From positions 1 to 52,738 of the forward strand of contig JAAXQG010000313.1 of assembly GCA_012974445.1 (NCBI GenBank): 52,738 nucleotides of DNA, read 5' to 3'. Position 1 is the stretch's first letter. Each line of letters opens with the position of its first letter. Positions 11,643 to 23,588 of the stretch are shown piece by piece. A program made the position numbers and the translations under genes. The notes under the pieces were generated by a model, which worked only from the letters and a program-made list of their open reading frames with translations, did not search any database and was not told where the DNA came from. The stretch comes from Desulfuromonadales bacterium (GTDB lineage Bacteria > Desulfobacterota > Desulfuromonadia > Desulfuromonadales > JAAXQG01).

Positions 11643-12818
11643 TCAGGACTTTTCTTCATCCTGCTCCAGCAAGGTTCCCCTTACCAGACTCTTGCGCCCG
11701 AAACGCCCCCATACCTCATCCAGCACCCCGTCAAGCTCCGGCTTTTTCTCCTGCTCATCAAAGAGCGAAGGCTGAGCCGAACCCGGTGACTGAAAGTCCG
11801 AAACACCTATACCGATCAACCGCACCGGTCTTTGTCCTGCCTGGGTAGTTTTCAACAGCTCCATCCCCAGTCTGTGGATTTCCATTCCCCCACACAGAGG
11901 TGCATCCAGGGTCCGACTGCGACTCAGGGTACTGAAGTCGTCGTAACGTAATTTCAAACTTACACATCGGCCCTGCAGGCCGCTCTTTCGCAGTCTAAAG
12001 CCCACTTTCTCCGAGAGTCTCAGTAGAATTTTCAACAACATATCCACACTGTGGATATCTTCTTCGAAGGTTTGCTCCTGACTGACGGACAGGGCAGCGC
12101 GACGGGCAACCACGACACGATCATCCCGCCCTCTGCACAGCTGGTAATACAGCTCTGCCTGCCTTCCAAATATCCGCGATAGGGTTGTCCTGTCCAGAGC
12201 CTGGAGCTCACCTATGGTCCTGACTCCCCATTGCCCCAGACGCTTTTCCATGACCTCACCCACTCCCCAGATCTTCCGCACCGCCAGGGGGGCAAGAAAG
12301 GCCTCGACTCCCTCGCTGTTCACCAGGGTGAAACCATCAGGTTTATCCAGGTCAGAGGCCAGCTTGGCCAGAAACTTGTTATGCGCAACCCCTGCGCTGA
12401 CCACCAGAGTAGTCTCGACAAAAACCTCGCGGCGAATCCGCATCGCGATGTCCCGCGCCTCCCCCCAGAGCCGCCTGGATCCGGTGACATCGAGAAACGC
12501 CTCATCGAGAGAAAGGGGCTCTACCAGATCGGTATATCTTGCATAGATGGCAAAAACCGCTCGGGAAAGCTCCTGATAGCGCTCCATACGGGGGGACTGC
12601 ACCTTGAGACAGGGGCAGAGTCTCAACGCCTGCCTCATGGGCATGGCCGAACGCACCCCGTAGCTGCGTGCCTCGTAGGAAGCCGCAGCTACTACACCGC
12701 GGCTGGATCTTGAGCCCACAGCCACAGCAGTGCCTCGCAGCTCGGGGAAGTCAAGCTGCTCAACCGAAGCGAAGAAGGCGTCCAGATCCAGATGAATAAT
12801 CGAGCGAAGTGACGACAT
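11643..12818 (-). CDS. dinB: DNA polymerase IV (Y-family translesion polymerase)
   Basis: The 391-residue product has all Y-family landmarks: HLDLDAFFASVEQ with the first catalytic aspartates, YEARSYGVRSAMP, SLDEAFLDVT with the second Asp-Glu pair, the helix-hairpin-helix KIWGVGEVMEKRLGQWG, and a C-terminal little-finger domain. It copies damaged DNA at the cost of accuracy. The ATG at 12818 has a weak ribosome binding site. No LexA-type box was recognised upstream. Inside the gene, 12040-12058 is a perfect 19-base palindrome of two DnaA-box-like halves (see findings). The gene sits downstream of the ATP synthase terminator on the same strand. Confidence 0.96.
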   Translation of the reverse strand: MSSLRSIIHLDLDAFFASVEQLDFPELRGTAVAVGSRSSRGVVAAASYEARSYGVRSAMPMRQALRLCPCLKVQSPRMERYQELSRAVFAIYARYTDLVEPLSLDEAFLDVTGSRRLWGEARDIAMRIRREVFVETTLVVSAGVAHNKFLAKLASDLDKPDGFTLVNSEGVEAFLAPLAVRKIWGVGEVMEKRLGQWGVRTIGELQALDRTTLSRIFGRQAELYYQLCRGRDDRVVVARRAALSVSQEQTFEEDIHSVDMLLKILLRLSEKVGFRLRKSGLQGRCVSLKLRYDDFSTLSRSRTLDAPLCGGMEIHRLGMELLKTTQAGQRPVRLIGIGVSDFQSPGSAQPSLFDEQEKKPELDGVLDEVWGRFGRKSLVRGTLLEQDEEKS

Positions 12819-12841
12819 GATGGCCAGCTGAAAGGTTAACG

Positions 12842-12876
12842 AAAAAAGGGCGACTCAATGCGAGTCGCCCTTTTTT
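12842..12876. terminator. Strong bidirectional intrinsic terminator after atpC
   Basis: A perfect 9-base stem GGGCGACTC / GAGTCGCCC with loop AATGC is flanked by six A residues on the left and six T residues on the right. On the minus strand it ends the atp operon 18 bases after the atpC stop, and it separates that operon from dinB. Confidence 0.93.
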
Positions 12877-12894
12877 CACGTTGAAACTAAAGAT

Positions 12895-13311
12895 CTATTT
12901 TACTGCTTTTTTCTGTGCAACCTGAATCCGGACAAGAGCCCGATCCAAAGCAGCCTTCATGATAGTGAAATCCTTCTGCTCGGAACTCAGGGTCTTGAGT
13001 GCTTGCTCGGCTCTGCCCAGGGCAGCCTCGGCGCGGTTGAGATCGATATCATCAGCAGGTTCTGCCGTCTCGACCAGCACAGAGACCTTGTTCTCCTCAA
13101 CTTCCAGGTAGCCCCAGTTAACGGCCACATGAAAAATCTCGGTTCCCTTCTTGTAGGTCAGTTCCCCTACATTCAGGGTGGTGAGCAGGGGGGTGTGACC
13201 GGGAAGAATTCCCAGTTCCCCGATGACACCCGGGGCGATAACCTCGTCCACAGTGTCGGACAGGACCATCTTATACGGTGTTACCAATTCTAAAATAAGT
13301 TTATCTGCCAT
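12895..13311 (-). CDS. atpC: F1Fo ATP synthase epsilon subunit
   Basis: This is the small F1 central-stalk subunit that couples rotation and restrains ATP hydrolysis. The 138-residue product shows the N-terminal beta-sandwich (MADKLILELVTPYKMVLSDTVDEVIAPGVIGELGILPGHTPLLTTL) and a C-terminal helical hairpin rich in Ala, Glu and Lys (RAEAALGRAEQAL). It is the last gene of the atp operon, followed by the terminator at 12842-12876. Confidence 0.97.
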   Translation of the reverse strand: MADKLILELVTPYKMVLSDTVDEVIAPGVIGELGILPGHTPLLTTLNVGELTYKKGTEIFHVAVNWGYLEVEENKVSVLVETAEPADDIDLNRAEAALGRAEQALKTLSSEQKDFTIMKAALDRALVRIQVAQKKAVK

Positions 13312-13365
13312 TCCCTTGGTCCTTTTCAGGAAGCACGAGCGATAAGCCCGTCAACAATCCTATTC

Positions 13366-14814
<1,449 letters not shown>

Positions 14815-14821
14815 TCAATGT

Positions 14822-15697
14822 CTACTTAATCGATTCAGAGCCGGAAATGATCTCCATCAGCTCTTTGGTGATAGCAGCCTGACGCGCTCGGTTGTACTGA
14901 AGCGTCAGCTTTCCGATCATATCCTTGGCATTACGGGACGCACTGTCCATGGCGCTCATTCTGGCTCCATGCTCCGAAGCCACGGACTCCAGCAGCGAAC
15001 TGAAAATCTGAACCTCGATGAACTTGGGAAGGATCAGCTCCAGCACACCACCCCGACTAGGCTCATAGATATAATCGATCTTGGCATCGCCGGCGCTTTC
15101 CTCGGTGGGAATGGACGGCTTGATCGGCAGAATTTGCTCGGTGGTCACAATCTGAGTCATGGCGCTCTGAAAGGCGTTGTAGATGACGAAAACGCCATCG
15201 TACTTCTCCTCGTTGTACAGATCCACCACTTCCTGGCCCAGCAGCGATGCCGTGCTGTAGTTGATGCTGCCGGTGATATTTTCGTAGACCTTGGCGATGC
15301 TCAGCCCCTCGCGGCGCTTGAGATAATCATTGCCCTTGCGACCTACGATCATCAGATCGATATCGGAGAACCCTTCCGGATTCTCGCGAACGAAACGCTC
15401 GGCCCCTTTGGAGACGTTGGCGTTAAAACCGCCGCAGAGTCCACGGTCCGCTGTGAGTACGATAAGCAGGGCACGGCGTTTTTCACGCTGAACAAGCAGG
15501 TCATGGCCCTCGGTTCCCTCGCGACTGGCGAGATTTCCGAGAACAGACGAGAGCTTTTCAGCGTAGGGCCGTGCCTGTACGGCGGCATCCTGAGCCCGAC
15601 GAAGCTTAGCAGCAGCGACCATTTTCATGGCCTTGGTAATCTGCTGGGTGTTCTTCACCGAGCTGATGCGCTTTTTTATATCCTTAAGACTTGGCAT
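14822..15697 (-). CDS. atpG: F1Fo ATP synthase gamma subunit
   Basis: This is the rotating central shaft of F1. The 291-residue product has the two long terminal helices that form the coiled coil: N-terminal [36 protein letters not shown] and C-terminal [40 protein letters not shown]. The central Rossmann-like part includes [12 protein letters not shown]. It lies between atpA and atpD in the usual order. Confidence 0.97.
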   Translation of the reverse strand: MPSLKDIKKRISSVKNTQQITKAMKMVAAAKLRRAQDAAVQARPYAEKLSSVLGNLASREGTEGHDLLVQREKRRALLIVLTADRGLCGGFNANVSKGAERFVRENPEGFSDIDLMIVGRKGNDYLKRREGLSIAKVYENITGSINYSTASLLGQEVVDLYNEEKYDGVFVIYNAFQSAMTQIVTTEQILPIKPSIPTEESAGDAKIDYIYEPSRGGVLELILPKFIEVQIFSSLLESVASEHGARMSAMDSASRNAKDMIGKLTLQYNRARQAAITKELMEIISGSESIK

Positions 15698-15716
15698 CGG
15701 TCGAGACCTTATCCTT

Positions 15717-17237
<1,521 letters not shown>

Positions 17238-17780
17238 TCACCCCTTCTTCAAGGTATCTGCAATTCTCTTCAATTGAGTCTTGACTGTTCCGTCGTAAAT
17301 TTTTCCGCCAATTTCGACTTGAAGCCCGCCGAGCTGTTCGGCATTGCTCAAGGCTTCAATAATGACCTTCTTGCCGGTCTGTTGCTCCAGCACGGAGCAG
17401 ATTGTAGCAATCTGATCATCACCCAAAGCTTCGGCCGATATAATCCGGGCACGAACAATACCGGAGAGTTCATCAGAAAGATCCTGATAGCTCTGCCGGA
17501 TAGTGTCGATAAACTTGAGTCTGTTTTTTTCAAGAAGAAGTCCGATAAAACTGCTCATACCCTCGGAGAGTTTGAGCTGACTCAGAACTTCATTAAGAAG
17601 AGAAACCTTCATCTCCCTGGGAAAAGTGGGGCTCTCAAGGGCAACAGAGAAATCCTTGTGGCCCATATACAGAGTGCTCACCCTGCCCATCTCCTCGCCA
17701 AACTGCTCAACGCAATTTTTCTCGACCCCAATCTGAACCAGGGCACGGGCGTATCTTCTGGATATAGCGCTGGTACTCAA
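17238..17780 (-). CDS. atpH: F1Fo ATP synthase delta subunit
   Basis: This peripheral-stalk subunit joins the b dimer to the top of F1. The 180-residue product shows the family start SAISRRYARALVQIG and the C-terminal GGLQVEIGGKIYDGTVKTQLKRI (the conserved 'GG..' plus 'D.S...L..L' region, here DGTVKTQL). The start codon is TTG at 17780, overlapping the atpF stop by 4 bases (TTGA), behind a GGGAG site 7-8 bases away. The overlap implies coupled translation. Confidence 0.95.
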   Translation of the reverse strand: MSTSAISRRYARALVQIGVEKNCVEQFGEEMGRVSTLYMGHKDFSVALESPTFPREMKVSLLNEVLSQLKLSEGMSSFIGLLLEKNRLKFIDTIRQSYQDLSDELSGIVRARIISAEALGDDQIATICSVLEQQTGKKVIIEALSNAEQLGGLQVEIGGKIYDGTVKTQLKRIADTLKKG

Positions 17781-18346
17781 CGTAAGTCTCCCAAGCTCTT
17801 GATATATTCACCGACCAGACGACTTTGATCGGCAGCGGTAACATTCTTCTTTATCAGGTCTTCAGCCAGCTCAATTGCAAGCTTGGACGCCTCTTCACGA
17901 AGTTGCATCTTGGCCTTACGCACTTCTTCGGCAGCGCACTTCTGAGCATCATCCTTCAGGCGCGAAGCTGCAGCGTTGGCATTTTCAATAATCCGATCCC
18001 TCTCAAGCTCGCCTTCTTTCTTGATAGAGGAATATATTTCGTCGATCTCGTCCGTGGCTGCCTGGAGCTTGCGATCGTACTCTGCAAACTTGGCCTCAGC
18101 ATCAGCCTTCATCTTTTCGGCATCGCTGAGCGCCTTCTCGATCCCCTCACGACGACCGGACATCCCCTTGCGAAAAGGCTTAGTCACAAAATAGCCGATA
18201 ATAGCAATCATGAGAGTGAAATTGAAGACCCGATACAGAAAGTCTTTCAAATACACACTGCTATCCACCCCCTCGGCAGCTTGAGCAGCCACTGCGAGAG
18301 AAAGAAAAGCCAGAGTGGCTACACAAATATTAATGGATTTTTTCAT
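17777..18346 (-). CDS. atpF: F1Fo ATP synthase b subunit
   Basis: The peripheral-stalk b subunit, 189 residues from ATG 18346 (AAGGG site 8 bases away; the longer frame from 18367 was rejected). It is odd in having two N-terminal hydrophobic segments: a signal-peptide-like MKKSINICVATLAFLSLAVAAQAAEG, then the membrane anchor FLYRVFNFTLMIAIIGYFVT. The remainder is a long charged coiled coil (KALSDAEKMKADAEAKFAEY and further). It lies 24 bases downstream of the b'-type gene, so the complex probably uses a b/b' heterodimer. A cleaved N-terminal peptide is inference. Confidence 0.93.
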   Translation of the reverse strand: MKKSINICVATLAFLSLAVAAQAAEGVDSSVYLKDFLYRVFNFTLMIAIIGYFVTKPFRKGMSGRREGIEKALSDAEKMKADAEAKFAEYDRKLQAATDEIDEIYSSIKKEGELERDRIIENANAAASRLKDDAQKCAAEEVRKAKMQLREEASKLAIELAEDLIKKNVTAADQSRLVGEYIKSLGDLR

Positions 18347-18370
18347 CTGAGAACCCTTGAAATTCATTAT

Positions 18371-18796
18371 TTACAGGCTCCTTCCCAGGACTTTACCTGC
18401 AACCATGGAAGCCATCGCCTCAATATCAGCCTTCAGGGATACCCTTGCACTATCGGCATCCTGACCAACCTGCTTCTTGACCCCCTCAACCTGGGTGGCA
18501 GCCATATTCCGTGCAGCCTCGACGATTTCGGCCTCCTGCTTGGCGGCCTCTGACTTCATCTGAAGTCTCTCCGCACCGGCCTTATGCTTGGCCTGGTCAA
18601 GCTGCTCCTGGTAACGGGCCATTTTTTCCTGAATCTGTGCCTCAAGGCCCTTTGCCCTACTCTGGGCACCGTCTATTTTTTCACGACGCTGCTCCATCAT
18701 CGCACGCAAGGGCCGATACAAAACGGCGTTCATAATAAGCAGGAGCACAATAAATTGTGCCATTTGAAGAAACAGGGTCCAGTCAACACTGATCAC
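18371..18796 (-). CDS. atpX: F1Fo ATP synthase b' subunit
   Basis: The 141-residue protein has an N-terminal membrane helix (MISVDWTLFLQMAQFIVLLLIMNAVLYRPLRAMMEQRREKI) with the typical PL-R-M--RR motif, followed by a continuous coiled coil. This matches the b'-type (second b) subunit. It is the first gene of the operon, starting with GTG at 18796 behind a GAGGTG site. The palindrome at 18840-18852 lies 44 bases upstream of this start and probably controls the operon. The membrane a and c subunits (atpB, atpE) are not encoded in this cluster. Confidence 0.93.
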   Translation of the reverse strand: MISVDWTLFLQMAQFIVLLLIMNAVLYRPLRAMMEQRREKIDGAQSRAKGLEAQIQEKMARYQEQLDQAKHKAGAERLQMKSEAAKQEAEIVEAARNMAATQVEGVKKQVGQDADSARVSLKADIEAMASMVAGKVLGRSL

Positions 18797-18839
18797 AGTA
18801 ACACCTCATCATTTCAAGGTTTTTTTTCGCTTTACATCC

Positions 18840-18852
18840 GTATACTGTATAC
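18840..18852. promoter_or_regulatory. Probable GntR-type operator upstream of the atp operon
   Basis: GTATAC-T-GTATAC is a perfect 13-base palindrome around a single central base, flanked by CG/AA. Its sequence matches the palindrome between gntR and the channel gene at all but one base of the core. It lies 44 bases before the atpX start, where it could block RNA polymerase. I see no convincing -35 box, so the exact promoter is not assigned. Confidence 0.6.
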
Positions 18853-18944
18853 AAATAAAACGTGCTAAAAAAAACAGCTCTTTTGAAGCCGCGCGATTGT
18901 TAACACAGCACAGCGATCCATGTCAAGGCAGTTTTCCCTTGATT

Positions 18945-19352
18945 TTAAGAGACTTTGCCCGCTTTTTTCTTTTCGGGAGGTTTCTCCGATGAGGGCTTAT
19001 CGGGTTCAGACATCCTGATACTACCGTTGATCTGCACCCCTTCCTCGATAGAGATGGAGGGAGTATAGATATTTCCCTCAACCTGTGCCGGAACCCTCAA
19101 CTCCACTTTCAGGGAGGCCCTTATGTCCCCCTTGAACTTTCCGCTCAGCACCAGATGCCCCACATCGATATCCGCATTAATATGGGCGTCAGGTCCGATG
19201 ATCAAGGCATCTTTGGAAGTAATTTTTCCGGTAAATATGCCATCAAGTCGAACTATTTCCTCAAAATTAAGGGTTCCCTCAAACTGACAACCCGACCCGA
19301 GAAAAGCCTTGATATCTCCCCTGTCGATGGCTCTGGTTTTTTTTCGCAGCAT
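18945..19352 (-). CDS. Bactofilin (polymer-forming cytoskeletal protein)
   Basis: The 135-residue product is a compact right-handed beta-helix protein with repeats of hydrophobic residues at fixed spacing (FLGSGCQFEGTLNFEEIVRLDGIFTGKI, ALIIGPDAHINADIDVGHLVLSGKFKGDI, VEGNIYTPSISIEEGVQINGSI), and short disordered ends with a basic C-terminus. Bactofilins form nucleotide-free filaments. The ATG follows the parB stop directly, behind AAGGGGG, so it is in the parAB operon. In myxobacteria bactofilins organise ParAB and origin regions; the same link here is inference from gene order. Confidence 0.92.
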   Translation of the reverse strand: MLRKKTRAIDRGDIKAFLGSGCQFEGTLNFEEIVRLDGIFTGKITSKDALIIGPDAHINADIDVGHLVLSGKFKGDIRASLKVELRVPAQVEGNIYTPSISIEEGVQINGSIRMSEPDKPSSEKPPEKKKAGKVS

Positions 19353-20213
19353 TCAACCCCCTTGAGGCAAATCAAGAAGCTTCATCAGAGCTTCAAGCTG
19401 CTGCCTGGATTTGAAGTTCAACTCAACGCGCCCCCCCTGCCCCTGAGACCTTATTTTAACCCTGGTTCCCAGACGCTGCGCAAGATCCTGCTCCCAGCCG
19501 CTGAAATCCTCAACAGGCGCGGTTGGTTTGTTTTTAGGGGGCGCAGCACCGAACTGCTTGATCTTCCTTACCAGCTCCTCCGTATCACGTACCGAGAGGT
19601 TTCGCGCAATAATTTCGGTGCGTGCCTCCTGCATATCCTCTTCCTGCTCCAGAGACAGTAGTGCACGTGCATGGCCCATGCTGAGAGTATTCTGAACTAC
19701 ATCATGCAAAATATTCTCAGGCAACCTCAGCAGACGCAGGGAGTTTGCTATGGTCGAGCGACTCTTGCCCACCCTTTTTGCAACTTCATCTTGGGAGAGG
19801 TCAAAGGAATCAATCAGGTTCCTGTAAGCAACGGCCTCTTCAATCGGGTTTAGATCTTCACGTTGTATATTCTCTATTAACGCAATTTCATAAGCCCAGT
19901 CTTCGGTCACATCCTGGATAACAACAGGAACTTCTTTAAGCCCCGCCTCCCGGGCAGCACGCCAACGTCTCTCGCCGGCAATAATCTGATATTGATCACC
20001 CCGCTGCCTGACTACCAGGGGCTGAATAATGCCCTTTTCCTTGATCGACTCAACCAGCTCCCCAAGTTTTTCAGAATCGAAATTTTTCCTGGGCTGGTTA
20101 TCCAGAGGCTGGAGCACGTCGACGGGACATAAAAAGAATTTATTGCTTTCAGATTGAACTGCAGAGCCCAAGAGGGCGCCCATGCCTTTTCCAAGGGCAG
20201 GTCTTTTAGCCAT
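19353..20213 (-). CDS. parB: Chromosome partitioning protein ParB
   Basis: This CTPase DNA-binding protein loads on parS and spreads along the origin region. The 286-residue product starts with MAKRPALGKGMGALLG, then the nuclease-like CTP domain with LVVRQRGDQYQIIAGERRWRAAREAG (GERR box), EIALIENIQREDLNPIEEAVAY, the helix-turn-helix QDEVAKRVGKSRSTIANSLRLLRLP, and a C-terminal dimer domain (GGRVELNFKSRQQLEALMKLL). A matching perfect parS lies at 23589-23604. It overlaps the parA stop by 8 bases. Confidence 0.97.
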   Translation of the reverse strand: MAKRPALGKGMGALLGSAVQSESNKFFLCPVDVLQPLDNQPRKNFDSEKLGELVESIKEKGIIQPLVVRQRGDQYQIIAGERRWRAAREAGLKEVPVVIQDVTEDWAYEIALIENIQREDLNPIEEAVAYRNLIDSFDLSQDEVAKRVGKSRSTIANSLRLLRLPENILHDVVQNTLSMGHARALLSLEQEEDMQEARTEIIARNLSVRDTEELVRKIKQFGAAPPKNKPTAPVEDFSGWEQDLAQRLGTRVKIRSQGQGGRVELNFKSRQQLEALMKLLDLPQGG

Positions 20214-20982
20214 GATGAACCGCTCCTGTTTTTATTATTTCCTTGGCCAGATCGAGGTAAGCCTTAGCTCCTCGGGAGGAGATATCGTAAAGCGCGACGG
20301 GAAGCCCGTGGCTTGGCGATTCGGACAATCTTACATTTCTGGGAATGACAGTCTCAAAAACCTTGTCGGAAAAATGGTTACGGATTTCCTCGCTAACAAG
20401 ATGGGAGAGATTATTGCGACTGTCAAACATGGTCAGAAGCACGCCATGAATTTTAAGAGATGGATTGAGATTCTTCTGAATAATACTGACGGTACGAAGC
20501 AACTGACTGAGTCCCTCCATAGCATAAAATTCACACTGAAGGGGCACCAGAACGGAATCGGATGCAGTCAGGGCATTGACGGTGAGAAGACCCAGAGACG
20601 GGGGGCAATCGATGACGATGTAATCGTATTGATCGCGAACCTGATTCAGGGCATTTTTCAATTTAGTCTCCCTGGAAATAAGAGAAACCAATTCAACTTC
20701 AGCGCCGGTCAGATCGGTATTTGCAGGGAAAATATCAAGAAAATCAAGGATAGTTGAGCGAACGATTTCACTCGTCGGCACTTCATCTAATAACGCATTA
20801 TAAATGGTGTATTCCAGCTCAGCCTTATCCACCCCCAAGCCGGTACTTGCATTGCCCTGGGGATCCATATCGACCAGCAGGGTTTTCTTCTCGGCTATTG
20901 CTAGTGAAGCAGCAAGATTGACTGATGTCGTCGTTTTTCCGACCCCACCCTTCTGGTTGGCAATCGCGATTATCTGACCCAT
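20206..20982 (-). CDS. parA: Chromosome partitioning ATPase ParA (Soj)
   Basis: This Walker-type ATPase moves ParB-parS complexes across the nucleoid. The 258-residue product begins MGQIIAIANQKGGVGKTTT with the deviant Walker A, then LVDMDPQGNASTGLG (Walker A' aspartate) and YIVIDCPPSLGLLT (Walker B). It lacks the N-terminal DNA-binding extension of plasmid ParA proteins, as usual for chromosomal Soj. I start at ATG 20982 with GGAGG upstream rather than at 21015, which adds residues outside the fold. Its end overlaps parB. Confidence 0.97.
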   Translation of the reverse strand: MGQIIAIANQKGGVGKTTTSVNLAASLAIAEKKTLLVDMDPQGNASTGLGVDKAELEYTIYNALLDEVPTSEIVRSTILDFLDIFPANTDLTGAEVELVSLISRETKLKNALNQVRDQYDYIVIDCPPSLGLLTVNALTASDSVLVPLQCEFYAMEGLSQLLRTVSIIQKNLNPSLKIHGVLLTMFDSRNNLSHLVSEEIRNHFSDKVFETVIPRNVRLSESPSHGLPVALYDISSRGAKAYLDLAKEIIKTGAVHHG

Positions 20983-21022
20983 AAACCCATTCCTCCAACA
21001 AAAAATCGAAGGCACGAGATTA

Positions 21023-21715
21023 TCATAGTTGCCCTGAATCCTGAAGTTTAATCGCCGACTCGCCCAGGTAACGAAAAGAGAGAATTACCCGCCTCGAACC
21101 ACTTAGCGGCAACTCAAGCCGCTGGATTCTATCCAGCTCAAATCCGGAATTTTCGACCAGATCTTTGCACCGTAAATAATCCTCTTCCCCGTCCGGACCC
21201 CTCATCGCCAGGAGAGTTCCTCCCGGTTTGAGAAGACCTCGGGTCAACTCAATAAAAAGAGCCAGAGATGAAAAAGCTCTGGAACAGATACAATCAAAGG
21301 TATTCCCATTGCCCGCTTCTTCGATCAGGGATTCCACCCGGCCATGAAAAGGAATCAGGTTTTCAAGGGACAGGGTTCGAACAACATGATTCTGAAATCT
21401 TATTTTTTTACCCGCAGAATCAATACTCGTCACACCCAGTTCGGGACGACATATGGCAAGAGGGATAGCCGGAAACCCTGCACCAGATCCGACATCGAGC
21501 AATCGTCCCCTTTCGGGAACAAAACCGAGAAGAGTCAAGGAGTCCAGCACATGCTTTTCAGCTATGGCCTCCTCCTCGGAAATAGAGGTCAGATTATAGG
21601 CCCTATTCCACTTCATGAGTTCAGCGACGAACAGTACCAGCCTGTCAACTTCAGAATCCGACAGACCCAGAGAATAAGACTTTAGAGAATGAAGCATACA
21701 GGCACGGAAACTCAT
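21023..21715 (-). CDS. rsmG: 16S rRNA m7G527 methyltransferase RsmG
   Basis: The 230-residue product is a class I SAM methyltransferase with the SAM motif LLDVGSGAGFPAIPLAI near residue 73, the N-terminal MKWNRAYNLTSISEEEAIAEKHVLDSL, and FDCICSRAFSSLALFIELTRGLLKPGG. RsmG methylates G527 of 16S rRNA. Its start overlaps the mnmG stop by 4 bases (ATGA). The neighbourhood mnmG-rsmG-parA-parB is the common order near bacterial origins. Confidence 0.96.
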   Translation of the reverse strand: MSFRACMLHSLKSYSLGLSDSEVDRLVLFVAELMKWNRAYNLTSISEEEAIAEKHVLDSLTLLGFVPERGRLLDVGSGAGFPAIPLAICRPELGVTSIDSAGKKIRFQNHVVRTLSLENLIPFHGRVESLIEEAGNGNTFDCICSRAFSSLALFIELTRGLLKPGGTLLAMRGPDGEEDYLRCKDLVENSGFELDRIQRLELPLSGSRRVILSFRYLGESAIKLQDSGQL

Positions 21716-23571
21716 TTCCTGCCCAGCAAAACAGAAAGTACAGATATGGCTGCCGGTGTCACACCCGGCACTCGAGAGGCTTGCCCCAGAGTGGATGGAC
21801 GAACCTTGTCCAGTTTTTCCCTTACCTCTGCAGACAATCCTCTCAAATCCTCATACGTAAAAGAATCAGGAATTTTCATGGTCTCCAGGCCCTTGAACCG
21901 TGCAACCTGTTCAATCTGTCGCTGAATGTACCCCTGGTATTTGATTTCAATTTCCAACTGCTCCATAACTGCTGAAGTAAATTCTTTATCCAGACCGGAA
22001 TACTCCGCCAACTCCGCAACGGAAATCTCAGGCCTCTTCATCAGATCGACAAGGGAAATTCCATTTTTCAGACCAAACAAACCAAAACGTTCGATCCAAC
22101 CCTGACTGGACGAAGTGATTCTAAATTCCTCCACCCTTTTCTGCGCAGCGCTGATCTGCTCTCGTTTCTGCTCAAAAGCATCCCACCTGCCATCATCCAC
22201 AAGGCCCACCGACCGGCCAACAGGGGTCAGTCGTAAATCGGCATTATCCTCCCGTAGCAGCAAACGATATTCCGCCCTGGAAGTAAACATCCTGTAGGGC
22301 TCTGAAGTGCCCAGGGTAACCAGGTCATCAATCAGCACACCGATATAGCCCTGATCGCGCCTCAATACCAGAGGCTCCCCTCCCCTGCATTTCTGAACGG
22401 CATTGATTCCGGCCATCAACCCTTGAGCCGCAGCCTCCTCATAGCCAGAAGTTCCATTGATCTGACCGGCCAGAAAGACTCCTTCTACAGACTTCATCTC
22501 CAAAGATGATTTCAACTGTCGGGGCTCTATATAGTCATATTCGATAGCGTAACCAGGACGGATAATTTCCACATTTTCCAGCCCGACGATAGAGCGCAAA
22601 AAACGAACCTGAACATCAGGGGGTAATGAGGTAGATACCCCGTTGGGATAAACCTCGGTTGTCGTCAACCCTTCAGGTTCCAGAAATATCTGATGTTGAT
22701 CTTTCTCGGGAAAACGTACAATTTTATCCTCGATTGAAGGGCAATAACGGGGGCCCACCCCCTCAATAACCCCACTATAAAGTGGCGACCGGGACAAACC
22801 CTCACGAATAATTCGATGAGTGTTCTCGTTGGTATAGGTAATATGACAGGATATCTGCGGCAACTTGATGCCGCCGGAAACAAAAGAGAAAGGCTTAGGA
22901 TCCACATCTCCCTGCTGCTGCTCAAGCCGGGTAAAATCAATGGAGCGGCTATCGAGTCGGGCCGGGGTTCCGGTTTTGAGCCGACCAACCTCAACTCCTA
23001 ACGCTCTCAACTGCTCCGAAATCCCGAAAGAAGCAGGCTCTCCCGAGCGCCCGCCTTCATAATTATTGAGACCGACATGAATCAGCCCCCCCATAAAGGT
23101 GCCGGTTGTCAGGATTACCGATCTGGAAGAAAACACATACCCTTCTCTGGTTTCCAAACCCTTAACGACCCCGGAATCGATAATCAGCCGACTGACAACC
23201 AACTGCTTGAGATGGAGGTTATCCTGATTCTGTATCACCCTCAACATCCGACGGCGATACAAATCGCGATCAGCCTGCGCCCTGGACGCACGCACCGCCG
23301 GGCCCTTCTTGGTATTAAGAATGCGAAACTGAATGCCGGTCTCATCAATATTGAGACCCATCTCCCCACCCAGCGCATCAATTTCCTTGACCAGATGCCC
23401 CTTGGCCAAACCACCGATGGCAGGATTGCAAGACATAAGTCCGACATTATCTACATTCAAAGTCAATAGAAGGGTTTTACAACCCATGCGCGCCGCAGCA
23501 AGAGAAGCCTCACACCCGGCATGGCCACCCCCTACAACGATGACATCATAATAAAATTCAGCCATTTCCAT
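21712..23571 (-). CDS. mnmG: tRNA uridine-5-carboxymethylaminomethyl enzyme MnmG (GidA)
   Basis: This FAD protein works with MnmE to place the cmnm5 group on wobble uridine of certain tRNAs. It shows the dinucleotide motif DVIVVGGGHAGCEAS, SCNPAIGGLAKGHLVKEIDALGG, the FAD-domain KTGTPARLD, and GYEEAAAQGLMAGINA. Four in-frame ATG codons crowd the start (23589, 23583, 23571, 23565); I choose 23571 because GGAG sits 6 bases before it, giving 619 residues. The earliest one abuts the parS site. The product length is normal for the family. Confidence 0.96.
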   Translation of the reverse strand: MEMAEFYYDVIVVGGGHAGCEASLAAARMGCKTLLLTLNVDNVGLMSCNPAIGGLAKGHLVKEIDALGGEMGLNIDETGIQFRILNTKKGPAVRASRAQADRDLYRRRMLRVIQNQDNLHLKQLVVSRLIIDSGVVKGLETREGYVFSSRSVILTTGTFMGGLIHVGLNNYEGGRSGEPASFGISEQLRALGVEVGRLKTGTPARLDSRSIDFTRLEQQQGDVDPKPFSFVSGGIKLPQISCHITYTNENTHRIIREGLSRSPLYSGVIEGVGPRYCPSIEDKIVRFPEKDQHQIFLEPEGLTTTEVYPNGVSTSLPPDVQVRFLRSIVGLENVEIIRPGYAIEYDYIEPRQLKSSLEMKSVEGVFLAGQINGTSGYEEAAAQGLMAGINAVQKCRGGEPLVLRRDQGYIGVLIDDLVTLGTSEPYRMFTSRAEYRLLLREDNADLRLTPVGRSVGLVDDGRWDAFEQKREQISAAQKRVEEFRITSSSQGWIERFGLFGLKNGISLVDLMKRPEISVAELAEYSGLDKEFTSAVMEQLEIEIKYQGYIQRQIEQVARFKGLETMKIPDSFTYEDLRGLSAEVREKLDKVRPSTLGQASRVPGVTPAAISVLSVLLGRK

Positions 23572-23588
23572 CGCCAACTCCATAAACA

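Noticed and set aside
12874-12887. TTTCACGTTGAAAC, similar to parS, near the atp terminator
   Set aside because: One extra base in the centre destroys the palindrome spacing that ParB needs, and the left part belongs to the terminator T-run.
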